Source: an uncultured Oscillospiraceae bacterium (GTDB lineage: Bacteria; Bacillota; Clostridia; Oscillospirales; Oscillospiraceae). From it: DNA of 64,000 bases. Positions 35,296 to 43,298 of this stretch are shown in pieces (the first letter of the stretch is position 1; each line of letters opens with the position of its first letter). The notes below the pieces were generated by a model, which had not been told where the DNA came from, did no database searches, and worked only from the letters and a program-made list of their open reading frames with translations. Both the position numbers and the translations under genes were made by a program. The stretch lies in contig CALXCP010000004.1 in NCBI GenBank assembly GCA_944386845.1, forward strand, positions 1 through 64,000. The letters are read 5' to 3'.

Positions 35296-35988
35296 GTGAT
35301 CGCCACGGAATATCCCCACATCGTCCCCGCCCGCTTCCTGGCCCGGCCCAACCGCTTCATCGCCCGGGTGTCCCTGATGGACGGGCGGGAGGAGACCGTC
35401 CACGTGAAGAACACCGGCCGCTGCCGGGAGCTGCTGGTCCCCGGGGCCCCGGTGTGGCTGGCGCGCAGCGGGAACGCAAACCGCAAGACCGCCTTCGACC
35501 TGGTGGCGGTGGACAAGGGGGGCCTGCTCATCAACATGGACGCCCAGGCCCCCAACCGGGTGTTCGCCGAGTGGGCGCAGGCCGGGCGCTTCCGCCCCGG
35601 CCTGACCCTGCTCCGGCCCGAGACGCGCTGGGGCGGCTCCCGCTTCGACTTCTACTGGGAGGCGGGGGCGGCCCGGGGCTTCGTGGAGGTGAAGGGGGTC
35701 ACTCTCGAGCGGGACGGCCTGGCCCTCTTCCCCGACGCCCCCACCGACCGGGGGGCCAGGCACCTGCGGGAGCTGGCCGCCGCCCGGGAGGAGGGCTATG
35801 AGGCGGCGGTGTGCTTCGTCATCCAGATGAAGGGCCCCCGGCGCTTCCGTCCCAACGGGGAGACCGACCCCCGCTTCGCCGCCGACCTGGCCGCCGCGGC
35901 CCGGGCGGGGGTGGAGGTGCTGGCCCTGGACTGCCGGGTGACGCCGGACAGCCTGACCCTGGACGCCCCGGTGCCGGTGGAGCTTTGA
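35296..35988 (+). CDS. sfsA: SfsA family DNA/RNA nuclease
   Basis: 230 residues from GTG 35296 (the ATG five bases earlier is out of frame and closes at once). SfsA blocks: RFLARPNRFIARVSLMDG, VHVKNTGRCRELLVPG, RRWGGSRFDFYW-like ETRWGGSRFDFYWEAG, GFVEVKGVTLERDGLALFPDAPTDRG (nuclease core E-V-K) and VCFVIQMKG. Originally linked to sugar fermentation, the family has an OB fold and a restriction-like nuclease fold. Confidence 0.93.
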   Translation: MIATEYPHIVPARFLARPNRFIARVSLMDGREETVHVKNTGRCRELLVPGAPVWLARSGNANRKTAFDLVAVDKGGLLINMDAQAPNRVFAEWAQAGRFRPGLTLLRPETRWGGSRFDFYWEAGAARGFVEVKGVTLERDGLALFPDAPTDRGARHLRELAAAREEGYEAAVCFVIQMKGPRRFRPNGETDPRFAADLAAAARAGVEVLALDCRVTPDSLTLDAPVPVEL

Positions 35989-36006
35989 CCGAGAGGAGAA
36001 CGCGAT

Positions 36007-36480
36007 ATGGAGATCGAACGGAAGTGGGCCATGCAGGCCGCCCCCCAGCTGCCCCCCCGGTGCCGGCTGCGGGTGGAGCAGAGCTACCTGTCCCTGACCC
36101 CCGAGGTCCGGGTGCGCCGCTACCGGGACCTGGACAGCGGCCAGGTGCGCTATGACCTGACCATCAAGTCGGAGGGCACCATCGCCCGGGAGGAGGTCAT
36201 CAAGGAGCTGACGGAGGAGGAATACGCCGTCCTGGCCGCCATGGCCGGGGGCGACCCCATCGTGAAGGAGTACAGCAATTACGACTTCGAAGGCCGGGTG
36301 CTGGAGTACTCGGCGGTGGACCCGGGCCGGGAGAGCGGCTTCACCTACGCCGAGGTGGAGTTCCCCACCCTGGAGGAGGCTGAGGCTTTCCGCGCCCCCG
36401 CCTGGTTCGGAAGGGAGACCACCCACGAGCCGGGCGCCCGGATGAAGGAGTACTGGAGACAGACCCGGCTGGCGGACTGA
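36007..36480 (+). CDS. CYTH domain protein (triphosphate tunnel metalloenzyme)
   Basis: 157 residues. Starts with the signature MEIERKW (ExExK). It has the tunnel residues VRVRRYRDLDSGQVRYDLTIKSEG and VLEYSAVDPG..YAEVEFPTLEEAEAF. Members hydrolyse inorganic triphosphate or nucleoside triphosphates. AGAGGAGA ribosome site, 18 bp after sfsA. The region after it (36481-36786) holds only a long inverted repeat. Confidence 0.9.
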   Translation: MEIERKWAMQAAPQLPPRCRLRVEQSYLSLTPEVRVRRYRDLDSGQVRYDLTIKSEGTIAREEVIKELTEEEYAVLAAMAGGDPIVKEYSNYDFEGRVLEYSAVDPGRESGFTYAEVEFPTLEEAEAFRAPAWFGRETTHEPGARMKEYWRQTRLAD

Positions 36481-36563
36481 GCCCATCCGGGGCCGCCCCA
36501 CGGAGACGGGCCCAAAAGTAAAGACCCGCCGCAAGGTCGTCCCTTAAGAGGACAGCAGTCCCC

Positions 36564-36627
36564 GTGCATGACATGAGCCGGGCAGGACCAGTGAAAGCAC
36601 TGGCTCTGCCCGGCTCATGTCATGCAC
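36564..36627. repeat. Long near-perfect inverted repeat (about 30-bp stem)
   Basis: The outer arms 36564-36585 and 36606-36627 are perfect 22-bp inverted repeats beginning GTGCATGACATGAGCCG. The inner arms CCAGTG/CACTGG (36588-36593 with 36598-36603) continue the stem past one mismatch and one G-U pair, with loop AAAG. It lies in the 306-bp gap between the convergent CYTH and mocA-modE genes. There is no T-tract, so a simple terminator is not obvious. Confidence 0.85.
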
Positions 36628-36786
36628 CCAAAGGTCATCCGCCTGGGCGCGCTGTGTCATATCAGATAAGCTCCACATCCATCATGAAGGCCTTGCAAAA
36701 GCGGGGGAAGGTCGCCCGCCCTCCTTCCCCCGGCAGCCGGCGGAGGAGCGCAGGACGGAGGGTTTCTCTCGGGCCCGGACGGCCGG

Positions 36787-37749
36787 CTACCGCCGGACGC
36801 CCCCCGGGTCGGTGAAGCGCTCCCGCAGCTTCTCCTCCAGCAGGCGGTCGGCAAACTCGTCCAGCTCCCGGCAGAACTCGCCGTACAGCTCCAGCAGCTG
36901 CCTGGCGTCGGCGGTGAGGGTGGCGCCGCCGCCGTGCTTCCCCCCCGACCGGCGCACCAGCAGGGGCCAGCCCAGGGCCTCCTCACACTGCCGGACGATG
37001 GTCCACGCCTTGGAGTAGGACATGTCCAGCGACTGGGCCGCCGCCCGGAGGGAGCCCAGCTCCCCCACCCGGCCGATCAGCTCGCCGATCCCCGGGCCGA
37101 AGCACTTCCCCTGGCCGAAAAAGCGCACGGTGAGCTGGGGATAGAGCCGCTCGATGCGCAGGGGGGGCAGCTCGTCCAGGGCCGCCAGGGCCGCCCGGTC
37201 GTCCACGTCGGCCAGCTCCTCCCGCTCGGTCTCCACCAGTAGCAGCCGGGACGGATGCCGGGCCGCCACGGCGCTGCCTCCCCGGTCGCCGGTGAGCTCC
37301 ATCAGCTCCGGGAAAAACTCCGCCGGAAAGACCCGGGGGTTCCCCTGCCGCCCCCGCCAGGCCAGGGCCACGATCCGGTCCGGGGCCTCCCGGGCGGCCC
37401 GGATGGCCCGGGCCACCGTCTCCCGCCGCAGGCCGGGCTGGTCGGCCACCAGGAAGGCCGCCCAGCGGCACTCCCCCAGCGCCTCCAGCCCCAGCCGGAG
37501 GCTGTGGCTCACTCCCAGCTCCGGCGCCTCGTTTTTCACCGGGAGAAAGCCGTGCTCCTCCGCCATCCGGAGGACCTCCTCCTCCCCGGAGACCACCGCG
37601 CACCGGTCTGTCTCCCCGGTGGGGACGGCATCCAGCGCCCAGCGGATCAGCGGCCTGCCCCGGAAGGGGGCCAGCAGCTTGTCCCCGCCGAAGCGGCGCC
37701 CCTGTCCGGCTGCCAGCACCACGCAGCCGCAGCCCTCTCTTCTGTCCAT
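36787..37749 (-). CDS. MocA-type molybdenum cofactor nucleotidyltransferase fused to ModE-like HTH
   Basis: 320 residues from ATG 37749 with AGAGGAGG 6 bp upstream. Residues 1-195 are an NTP_transf_3 domain (CVVLAAGQGRRFGGDKLLAP, FLVADQPGLRR), as in MocA/MobA, which adds CMP or GMP to molybdopterin. Residues 200-320 are a ModE/LysR-type winged helix (GELGSLRAAAQSLDMSYSKAWTIVRQCEEALG...RRSGGKHGGGATLT). The fusion joins cofactor synthesis to a DNA-binding domain that in ModE senses molybdate. Its MOP molybdate-binding domain is missing, so sensing would be by the transferase part. Downstream end of the DUF3343-yedF-yedE gene group. Confidence 0.9.
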   Translation of the reverse strand: MDRREGCGCVVLAAGQGRRFGGDKLLAPFRGRPLIRWALDAVPTGETDRCAVVSGEEEVLRMAEEHGFLPVKNEAPELGVSHSLRLGLEALGECRWAAFLVADQPGLRRETVARAIRAAREAPDRIVALAWRGRQGNPRVFPAEFFPELMELTGDRGGSAVAARHPSRLLLVETEREELADVDDRAALAALDELPPLRIERLYPQLTVRFFGQGKCFGPGIGELIGRVGELGSLRAAAQSLDMSYSKAWTIVRQCEEALGWPLLVRRSGGKHGGGATLTADARQLLELYGEFCRELDEFADRLLEEKLRERFTDPGGVRR

Positions 37750-37764
37750 CAAAAGCCTCCTCTC

Positions 37765-38004
37765 TCAGCCGTCTCCCGCCAGCAGGCGGTAGCCGTCCTT
37801 CTCCACCTGGTAGACCCCCTCCGCGTCCTGGGTGATCAGCTCCTCCGCCGCGCCGTCGTACTCCGCCCGCAGGCAGGTGCCGCAGCTGGAGCTGAGGACC
37901 CGGGGCACCGGGGTCAGCCGGGCGGGGTAGCCCCGCCCGGTCAGGTCCCGGTAGAGCTTCATGGCCCCCAGGTGGGTGTGGAAGGTCACCAGCAGCCTCC
38001 TCAC
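37765..38004 (-). CDS. DUF3343 (putative Se/S carrier) protein
   Basis: 79 residues. MRRLLVTFHTHLGAMKLYRDL start and a CGTC motif in RVLSSSCGTCLRAEYDG, the pattern of the DUF3343 family. It is usually beside selenium genes and proposed to carry selenium or sulfur on the cysteines. Overlaps yedF by 4 bp, so the two are co-translated. Confidence 0.88.
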   Translation of the reverse strand: MRRLLVTFHTHLGAMKLYRDLTGRGYPARLTPVPRVLSSSCGTCLRAEYDGAAEELITQDAEGVYQVEKDGYRLLAGDG

Positions 38005-38210
38005 GGCTTCTTCACCAGCAGGGTGAACTCGTCCGTCCCCGTCTCGGTCACCGTGACGGACGCCCCCTTGTTCTCTGCGAAGCGGGTGATGTTCTGCACC
38101 GCGCAGGCGTTGTCCACCAGCACCTCGAACTCGTCGCCGTTCCGGAACTGCCGCTGGACCATGATGACCGGCTCCGGGCAGGAGCGGCCTCTCGCGTCGA
38201 TCTTTTCCAT
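38001..38210 (-). CDS. yedF: YedF/TusA-like selenium metabolism protein
   Basis: 69 residues. TusA fold with the CPxP motif in DARGRSCPEPVIMVQ. The short form lacks the extra domain of long YedF proteins; the DUF3343 protein encoded next probably supplies it. It likely passes persulfide or selenide to SelD or to the Mo hydroxylase maturation proteins. 24 bp after yedE. Confidence 0.9.
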   Translation of the reverse strand: MEKIDARGRSCPEPVIMVQRQFRNGDEFEVLVDNACAVQNITRFAENKGASVTVTETGTDEFTLLVKKP

Positions 38211-38234
38211 GTCAGTTGCTCCTTTCTCCGTCTC

Positions 38235-39314
38235 TCAGGTGTTCTTGGCCGGGGCCGCGGCGCGGCTCCGGAAGCGCTCCAGGTTGGCCAGGGTGATGGC
38301 GGCCACCACCACGAAGCCGATGATCACGGCCGCCTTGCCGTTGCCGGTGGGACCCGAGGTGGAGGAGGCCAGGCCGAAGTTGTGGCAGAAGGCGGCCCCC
38401 ACCACCATGCCCAGCACGGCCACGGCGGAGTCCCCGTTGCCCTCCCCCGCCAGGATCAGCTGCCGTAGCGGGCAGCCCCCCAGCAGGATGGCCGACCAGC
38501 CCACCAGGGCCATGCCCAGGAAGTTCCACAGCCCGTCGGAGTGGGCCACCGGCTGCCCCGCGAAGCCGGGGGCAAAGCTCCCCAGGGCCAGGTTGCCGAT
38601 CAGGGTGACTGCCAGGATGGCCACAGGGCCCATGAGGAGGTAGAAGTCCCGGAAGAGGACGGCGTCCCGGATGCCACCCACGGTGCACAGCCGGGTCCGC
38701 TGGGCCAGCACCCCCACCACCAGGCCGCAGGCCAGCGAGAGCAGGGCGGGAGCCCGCATGGAGCCGGGACCCTCGACGCTGAACTGGAGCAGCGAGGGGG
38801 CAAGCCCGAGGATGGCCAGCACCGCCACCGCGATCAGGGGGAACACCGCCCCCTCGGACCGGCTCAGGACATAGGAGCGGCGCAGGGAGAACCCGTTCTG
38901 CAGCGCCGCGATGCCCACCAGGATGCCGCAGGCGAAGCCCGCCAGTCCCACCAGGGCGTTCAGATCGCCGCCGCCCAGGCGGAGGATCATCCGCAGGGGG
39001 CAGCCCAGGAACATCAGCGAGCCCACCATCATGGCGAAGCCCAGCACGAACCGGGTCACCGGGGCGGAGCCGCCCCGCCCCTTGAACTCCCTGGTGGCCA
39101 GGGCCGCCAGGAAGGCCCCCAGGATCAGGCCGGGGATCTCGGGCCGGGCATACTGGACGTTGGCGGCGGTGTGGAGCCCCAGGGCCCCGGCGGTGTCCCG
39201 CAGGAAGCAGGCGATGCAGAAGCCCATGTTGGCTGGGTTGCCGCCCGCCACCAGCAGCAGGGCGGCCAGCCCCACCACCGCGCCGGTGATGAGGATCGGG
39301 ATAAATTTCTTCAT
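38235..39314 (-). CDS. yedE: YedE family putative selenium transporter
   Basis: 359 residues, about nine membrane segments. Sulf_transp (YeeE/YedE) motifs are repeated: FCIACFLRDTAGALGLH, FLGCPLRMILRLGGGD and LGGCPLRQLILAGEG. The first has the extra Cys pair. Family members carry thiosulfate or other S/Se compounds. Its position just before yedF and near selD supports selenium import. Confidence 0.92.
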   Translation of the reverse strand: MKKFIPILITGAVVGLAALLLVAGGNPANMGFCIACFLRDTAGALGLHTAANVQYARPEIPGLILGAFLAALATREFKGRGGSAPVTRFVLGFAMMVGSLMFLGCPLRMILRLGGGDLNALVGLAGFACGILVGIAALQNGFSLRRSYVLSRSEGAVFPLIAVAVLAILGLAPSLLQFSVEGPGSMRAPALLSLACGLVVGVLAQRTRLCTVGGIRDAVLFRDFYLLMGPVAILAVTLIGNLALGSFAPGFAGQPVAHSDGLWNFLGMALVGWSAILLGGCPLRQLILAGEGNGDSAVAVLGMVVGAAFCHNFGLASSTSGPTGNGKAAVIIGFVVVAAITLANLERFRSRAAAPAKNT

Positions 39315-39413
39315 TTTGCAGTCCTCCTAACTGTGATTTCGTCTCTCTCTGTGATACAATGGAGCTGTCCCGCGGCACAGGCCGCGCACATTCGGTCTTT
39401 TGGGGGGATCCTC

Positions 39414-40559
39414 ATGAAAACAGTCTATCTGGACCAGGCGGCGGGCAGCTTTCCCAAGGCGCCCGGGGTCAGCGCGGCGGTGGCCGGGCTTCTGGAGCAT
39501 GGGGGCGGGAACATCAACCGCTCCAGCTACGCCCTGTCCACCGGCACCGGGCTGCAGGTCATGGCGGTGCGGGAGGAGCTGGCCGCCTTCTTCGGCTGTT
39601 CTGCCTGCGAGGAGCTGATCTTCACCCCCGGGGCCACCCAGAGCGTCAACCTGGTCCTGCGGGGGCTGCTGCGCCCGGGGGACCACCTGATCATCTCGGG
39701 CATGGAGCACAACGCCGTCTACCGCACCGCCCACGCCCTGACGGGAGCGGGCATCGCCCTGTCCGTGGCCCCCTGCGATGGGACAGGGGCGCTGGACCTG
39801 GACGCCCTGGACCGGCTCTTCCGTCCGGAGACCCGGCTGGTGATGCTCACCCACGCCTCCAACGTCTGCGGCACCATCCTGGACATCCCGGGGGCCGCCC
39901 GGCTGTGCCGCCGCCGCGGCGTCCCACTGGCTGTGGATGCCGCCCAGTCCGCCGGACATATCCCCGTCCGGCTGGACGAGCTGGGGGCGGACGCCGTCTG
40001 CTTCCCCGGACACAAGGGCCTTCTGGGCCCTCAGGGGATCGGCGGGGCAGCCCTGTCCCCCCGGCTGGCCCGGGCCATGACCCCCCTGATCACCGGCGGG
40101 ACGGGCAGCTCCTCCGACTCCCCGGAGATGCCCGCGGAGCTGCCCGACCGCTTCGAGGCGGGGACGGGCAACCTGCCGGGCATCCTCGGGCTGGGGGCCG
40201 CCCTCTCCTATCTCCGCTCGGCGGGGCTGGACCGGCTCCGGGCCCATGAGGTCGCCCTCACCGGCCGGTTCCTGTCCGCCCTCCGGGGCTGCCCCCACAT
40301 CCGGGTGCCCGGCCCCCCGCGGCCGGAGGACCGGGTGGGGGTGATCTCGGTGGACTTCCTCCGCCGGGACAACGCCGAGGCCGCCGCTGACCTGGAGGAG
40401 CGCTACGGCATCCTCACCCGCTGCGGCCTCCACTGCGCCCCCCTGGCCCACCGGACCCTGGGCACCTTCCCCCGCGGGACGGTGCGCTTCTCCCTGGGCC
40501 CCTTCACCGCCCCGGAGGAGGTGGACGCCGCGGCGCAGGCCGTTCTCGCCCTGGCCTGA
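39414..40559 (+). CDS. Cysteine desulfurase-type class V aminotransferase (Se donor)
   Basis: 381 residues from ATG 39414. PLP fold: MKTVYLDQAAGSFPKAP, SGMEHNAVYRTAHAL, PLAVDAAQSAGHIPVRL, PLP lysine in CFPGHKGLLGPQG. Catalytic cysteine in TRCGLHCAPLAHRTLG. Matches the cysteine desulfurase family that sits beside selD and YqeB/YqeC genes. It should release S or Se from cysteine or selenocysteine for the pathway. Divergent from yedE, convergent with selD (stop codons adjoin). Confidence 0.9.
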   Translation: MKTVYLDQAAGSFPKAPGVSAAVAGLLEHGGGNINRSSYALSTGTGLQVMAVREELAAFFGCSACEELIFTPGATQSVNLVLRGLLRPGDHLIISGMEHNAVYRTAHALTGAGIALSVAPCDGTGALDLDALDRLFRPETRLVMLTHASNVCGTILDIPGAARLCRRRGVPLAVDAAQSAGHIPVRLDELGADAVCFPGHKGLLGPQGIGGAALSPRLARAMTPLITGGTGSSSDSPEMPAELPDRFEAGTGNLPGILGLGAALSYLRSAGLDRLRAHEVALTGRFLSALRGCPHIRVPGPPRPEDRVGVISVDFLRRDNAEAAADLEERYGILTRCGLHCAPLAHRTLGTFPRGTVRFSLGPFTAPEEVDAAAQAVLALA

Positions 40560-41597
40560 TCAGGTCACAAAGACGGCGCAGTCCTCCCGGGCCCGCTCCA
40601 TCCGCCCCACGATCCGGACGCAGGGCAGCCGGTCGGACAGCTCGGCCAGCAGGGCCGGAGCCGCCTCCGGCCGCACCGCCATCAGCAGGCCGCCGGAGGT
40701 CTGGGGGTCGTACAGCACATCCATCAGCTCCCGGCTCACGCCGGGGGCTGTTTTCACATGGGGCTCGGCGAAGTGGCGGTTCCGGTACATCCCCTCGGGC
40801 AGAATGCCCAGCCGGGCCAGCTCCAGCGCCCCGGGCAGCACCGGGACCGCCCCGCTGTCCAGCACGGCGGTGACCCCGCCCCGGCCGGTCATCTCCAGGG
40901 TGTGCCCCAGCAGGGAGAAGCCGGTCACGTCGGTGCAGGAGGTCACCGGATAGCGCACCATCACGTCCCGGGCCGTCCTGTTGAGCTGGGCCATCTGCTC
41001 CACCGCCCGGGCGTAGACCTCCGGGTCGTCCATCTCCGCCTTGTGGGCGGTGGTGAGGATGCCGATGCCCAGGGGCTTGGTGAGCAGGAGCACGTCCCCC
41101 TCCCGGGCGGCGTCGTTGCGCAGATACCGCTTGGGGTGGACGAAGCCGGTGACGGCCAGGCCGTATTTGGGCTCCCGGTCATGGATGCTGTGCCCCCCGG
41201 AGATGATCACCCCCGCCTCGGCCGCCTTCTCATAGCCCCCCCGGAGGATGGCCCGCACCGCCTCGCCGGGCAGCTTCTCGGGCACGCACATGACGTTCAG
41301 GGCCAGCCTGGGCTCCCCGCCCATGGCGTACACGTCGCTGATGGCATTGGCGGCGGCGATCTGCCCGAAGAGGTAGGGGTCGTCCACGATGGGGGGGAAG
41401 AAGTCCACCGTCTGTACCAGGGCCAGCTCGTCGCTGATCTGGTAGACCGAGGCGTCATCGCTGGTGTCGAATCCCACCAGCAGACGCTCATCCCGCACCG
41501 CCGGCAGCCCCTTCAGCAGGGCGGACAGCATCCCGGCCCCCACCTTGGCGCCGCAGCCGGCGCACTCGGCCAGCTTGGTCATCCTGATCTCATCCAC
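40560..41597 (-). CDS. selD: Selenide, water dikinase (selenophosphate synthetase)
   Basis: 345 residues from GTG 41597. The catalytic region is TKLAECAGCGAK with Cys12, Cys15 and Lys18; many clostridial homologues carry Sec or Cys at this site, here an ordinary Cys. The ATP site has DTSDDASVY and the block GGHSIHDREPKYGLAVTG, then VTSCTDVTGFSLLGH. It makes selenophosphate from selenide and ATP. It overlaps yqeB by 8 bp. Confidence 0.96.
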   Translation of the reverse strand: MDEIRMTKLAECAGCGAKVGAGMLSALLKGLPAVRDERLLVGFDTSDDASVYQISDELALVQTVDFFPPIVDDPYLFGQIAAANAISDVYAMGGEPRLALNVMCVPEKLPGEAVRAILRGGYEKAAEAGVIISGGHSIHDREPKYGLAVTGFVHPKRYLRNDAAREGDVLLLTKPLGIGILTTAHKAEMDDPEVYARAVEQMAQLNRTARDVMVRYPVTSCTDVTGFSLLGHTLEMTGRGGVTAVLDSGAVPVLPGALELARLGILPEGMYRNRHFAEPHVKTAPGVSRELMDVLYDPQTSGGLLMAVRPEAAPALLAELSDRLPCVRIVGRMERAREDCAVFVT

Positions 41598-42393
41598 CGC
41601 TCTGTCCCCTTCCTTTCTGTCCGTGGAGGATGGCCTCCAGCACTCCGCCGCCCACCGCCCGGGCCTTGTCGGAGACGGTGAAGCAGTGCTCCAGCCGGCA
41701 CCGGGGGTCCACGTCCCCCGTCTTCATCCCCGCCGTGACGGCGGTGCCGTCGGGCAGCAGCCCCCGGAGGATGCCGTCGATCTCCACCCGCACCGGCAGA
41801 CCGGCCACCGTGCCCACCGTCTGCCCGGCCCGCACCCGGTCCCCGATGGCGGCGCCAGCGGCGAAGATCCCGTCCGCCGGGGCGCGGATCACCCGCTGGG
41901 TGGTGTAGCCCCCGATGTCGCCGGGGATGCCGGTGTCGGGGACGGGGCTGCCCGTGTAGAGCACCCGGCCCAGGTCGTGCCCCCGCTGGGTCTCCACCGC
42001 GGCGTGGCAGTCCAGGCCGGCGGTGAAGCCCGGCCCCACCCCCACCACCACCGGGGCGTCCGTCAGGGCGGTGCCGGTGTTCCGTTTGGCCACGATGGCG
42101 TCCACCAGGGCGCCGGGCTGGAGGGTCCGAAGCAGGCGGCACTCCGGGTCCACCGCCACCGCCACGAAGCCCGCCTCCGTCAGGCGCAGGCACTCCTCCC
42201 CGCCGGCGGCCAGCCGCCCGGGGATACCCTCCACCGCCGTCTCCCCCCGCCAGACCGCCGGAGAGAAGGCGACGGTGCACCGCACCGTGGTGGGGTGGGC
42301 CGTCTCTGTCATCACCACCTGAAAGCCGCTGCGGTACAGGCGGCACGCGATGCCGGAGGCCAGGTCTCCGGCGCCCTTGATCAAAACCAGCAT
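41590..42393 (-). CDS. yqeB: YqeB: selenium-dependent Mo hydroxylase maturation protein
   Basis: 267 residues from ATG 42393 (a TTG seven codons upstream is the alternative). Starts MLVLIKGAGDLASGIACRL, the dinucleotide-binding signature of the EF2563/YqeB family, and continues with VVMTETAHPTTVRCTVAF. The C-terminal part has VGVGPGFTAGLDCHAAVETQRGHDLGRV and IRAPADGIFAAG. YqeB-family proteins occur only with selenium-dependent molybdenum hydroxylases. It overlaps selD and starts 14 bp after yqeC. Confidence 0.93.
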   Translation of the reverse strand: MLVLIKGAGDLASGIACRLYRSGFQVVMTETAHPTTVRCTVAFSPAVWRGETAVEGIPGRLAAGGEECLRLTEAGFVAVAVDPECRLLRTLQPGALVDAIVAKRNTGTALTDAPVVVGVGPGFTAGLDCHAAVETQRGHDLGRVLYTGSPVPDTGIPGDIGGYTTQRVIRAPADGIFAAGAAIGDRVRAGQTVGTVAGLPVRVEIDGILRGLLPDGTAVTAGMKTGDVDPRCRLEHCFTVSDKARAVGGGVLEAILHGQKGRGQSGG

Positions 42394-42406
42394 GGTCCCA
42401 TCGCTC

Positions 42407-43132
42407 CTATCCAAAGATCTCCCTCACCGGGTCCTCCTGCCGGAGGGCGGCCACCACCACCCGGCAGCCGGGCAGCAGGGCCCGGACCCGGGCCGCGGTC
42501 TCCTCCCCCGCCCGGAGGCGCTCCGGGCCGTCCGCCTTGTTCAGCAGGACCCGGAAGGCCGCGCCGGGGGGGACCCCCTTGCGCTGCCCCGCCGGGCTGG
42601 TGAGCAGCCGGGCCAGCAGCGCCGGCATCAGCGCCGCGTCGGGCGGGACCCCCAGCAGATGGCAGGCCAGCCCGCTGCGGAAGCAGACCGTGTCCAGCCG
42701 CCGGCCCACCGCGTCCAGCCCCGCCACCGCCACCACGCTGTCCGTGCCCAGGGGGATCACCGGCTCAAAGGCGCTGGGCGCCTTGGCGGGCAGGCCCTTG
42801 GCCCCGTCCGCCTCCGCCACCACCCGGTCGGCCAGGGCCAGAGCGGCCGCCAGGGCGGCCTGGCCCGGATGGTGGAGCTTACCGTCCGCTCCCGGGCGGC
42901 CCAGGCATACCGCGCTCCCCGGCTCCAGCGCCCGCTCCAGACCGGCTGCGCCGGTCAGGAGCGGCAGCCCCTCCGGCGGCCGGATCGCCGTGGTGGTGGT
43001 GAGCACCGCCCGGCCCCCCGCACCGGCCACCTCGGCCCCCAGGCGGTACATCAGGCTGGTCTTCCCTCCCCCGCCCACCAGGGCGGTGCATCCGCGCCCG
43101 GCGGGCAGGTCCAGCGCCTCCAGCAGGGTCAC
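42407..43132 (-). CDS. yqeC: YqeC: selenium-dependent Mo hydroxylase maturation protein
   Basis: 241 residues from GTG 43132 with GGAGG 8 bp upstream. P-loop-like start GCTALVGGGGKTSLMYRLG, then TTTAIRPP, VVAEADGAKGLPAKAPSAFEPVIP and LLNKADGPERL. These are the YqeC/EF2567 motifs. Partner of YqeB in inserting selenium into Mo hydroxylases; the mechanism is not known. Confidence 0.92.
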   Translation of the reverse strand: MTLLEALDLPAGRGCTALVGGGGKTSLMYRLGAEVAGAGGRAVLTTTTAIRPPEGLPLLTGAAGLERALEPGSAVCLGRPGADGKLHHPGQAALAAALALADRVVAEADGAKGLPAKAPSAFEPVIPLGTDSVVAVAGLDAVGRRLDTVCFRSGLACHLLGVPPDAALMPALLARLLTSPAGQRKGVPPGAAFRVLLNKADGPERLRAGEETAARVRALLPGCRVVVAALRQEDPVREIFG

Positions 43133-43179
43133 GCTCCTCACCTCCGTTATCGTTTTGAAAGAATAACCCTTCTCAAAGG

Positions 43180-43204
43180 CAGGACCCTCCTGAAGAGGGT
43201 CCTG
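43180..43204 (-). terminator. Hairpin between dctM and yqeC
   Basis: 10-bp stem CAGGACCCTC/GAGGGTCCTG around a 5-base loop, in the 166-bp gap that separates the TRAP genes from yqeC. On the minus strand CCTTTGAGAAGG follows, a weak T-tract. It may separate or attenuate transcription between the two groups. Confidence 0.5.
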
Positions 43205-43298
43205 CACCGCGCCCCCGCGCGACGGCCGGTCGCTGTCCCGGCGCCGCAGGCTGAGGCTCCGCCCTTGGGAGCGCGCAGCTCCTGGATCCGGTCGGCCG

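Noticed and set aside
36481..36786. tRNA-Sec or SECIS-like element beside the selenium genes
   Set aside because: The hairpin at 36564 lacks tRNA arms, T-loop and any UGA-containing gene; none of the selenium genes has an in-frame TGA at its active site.
38541..40559. Very long open frame that includes the cysteine desulfurase
   Set aside because: The first 291 codons are antisense to yedE and have the Gly/His/Gln-rich composition of a shadow; the real start is ATG 39414.
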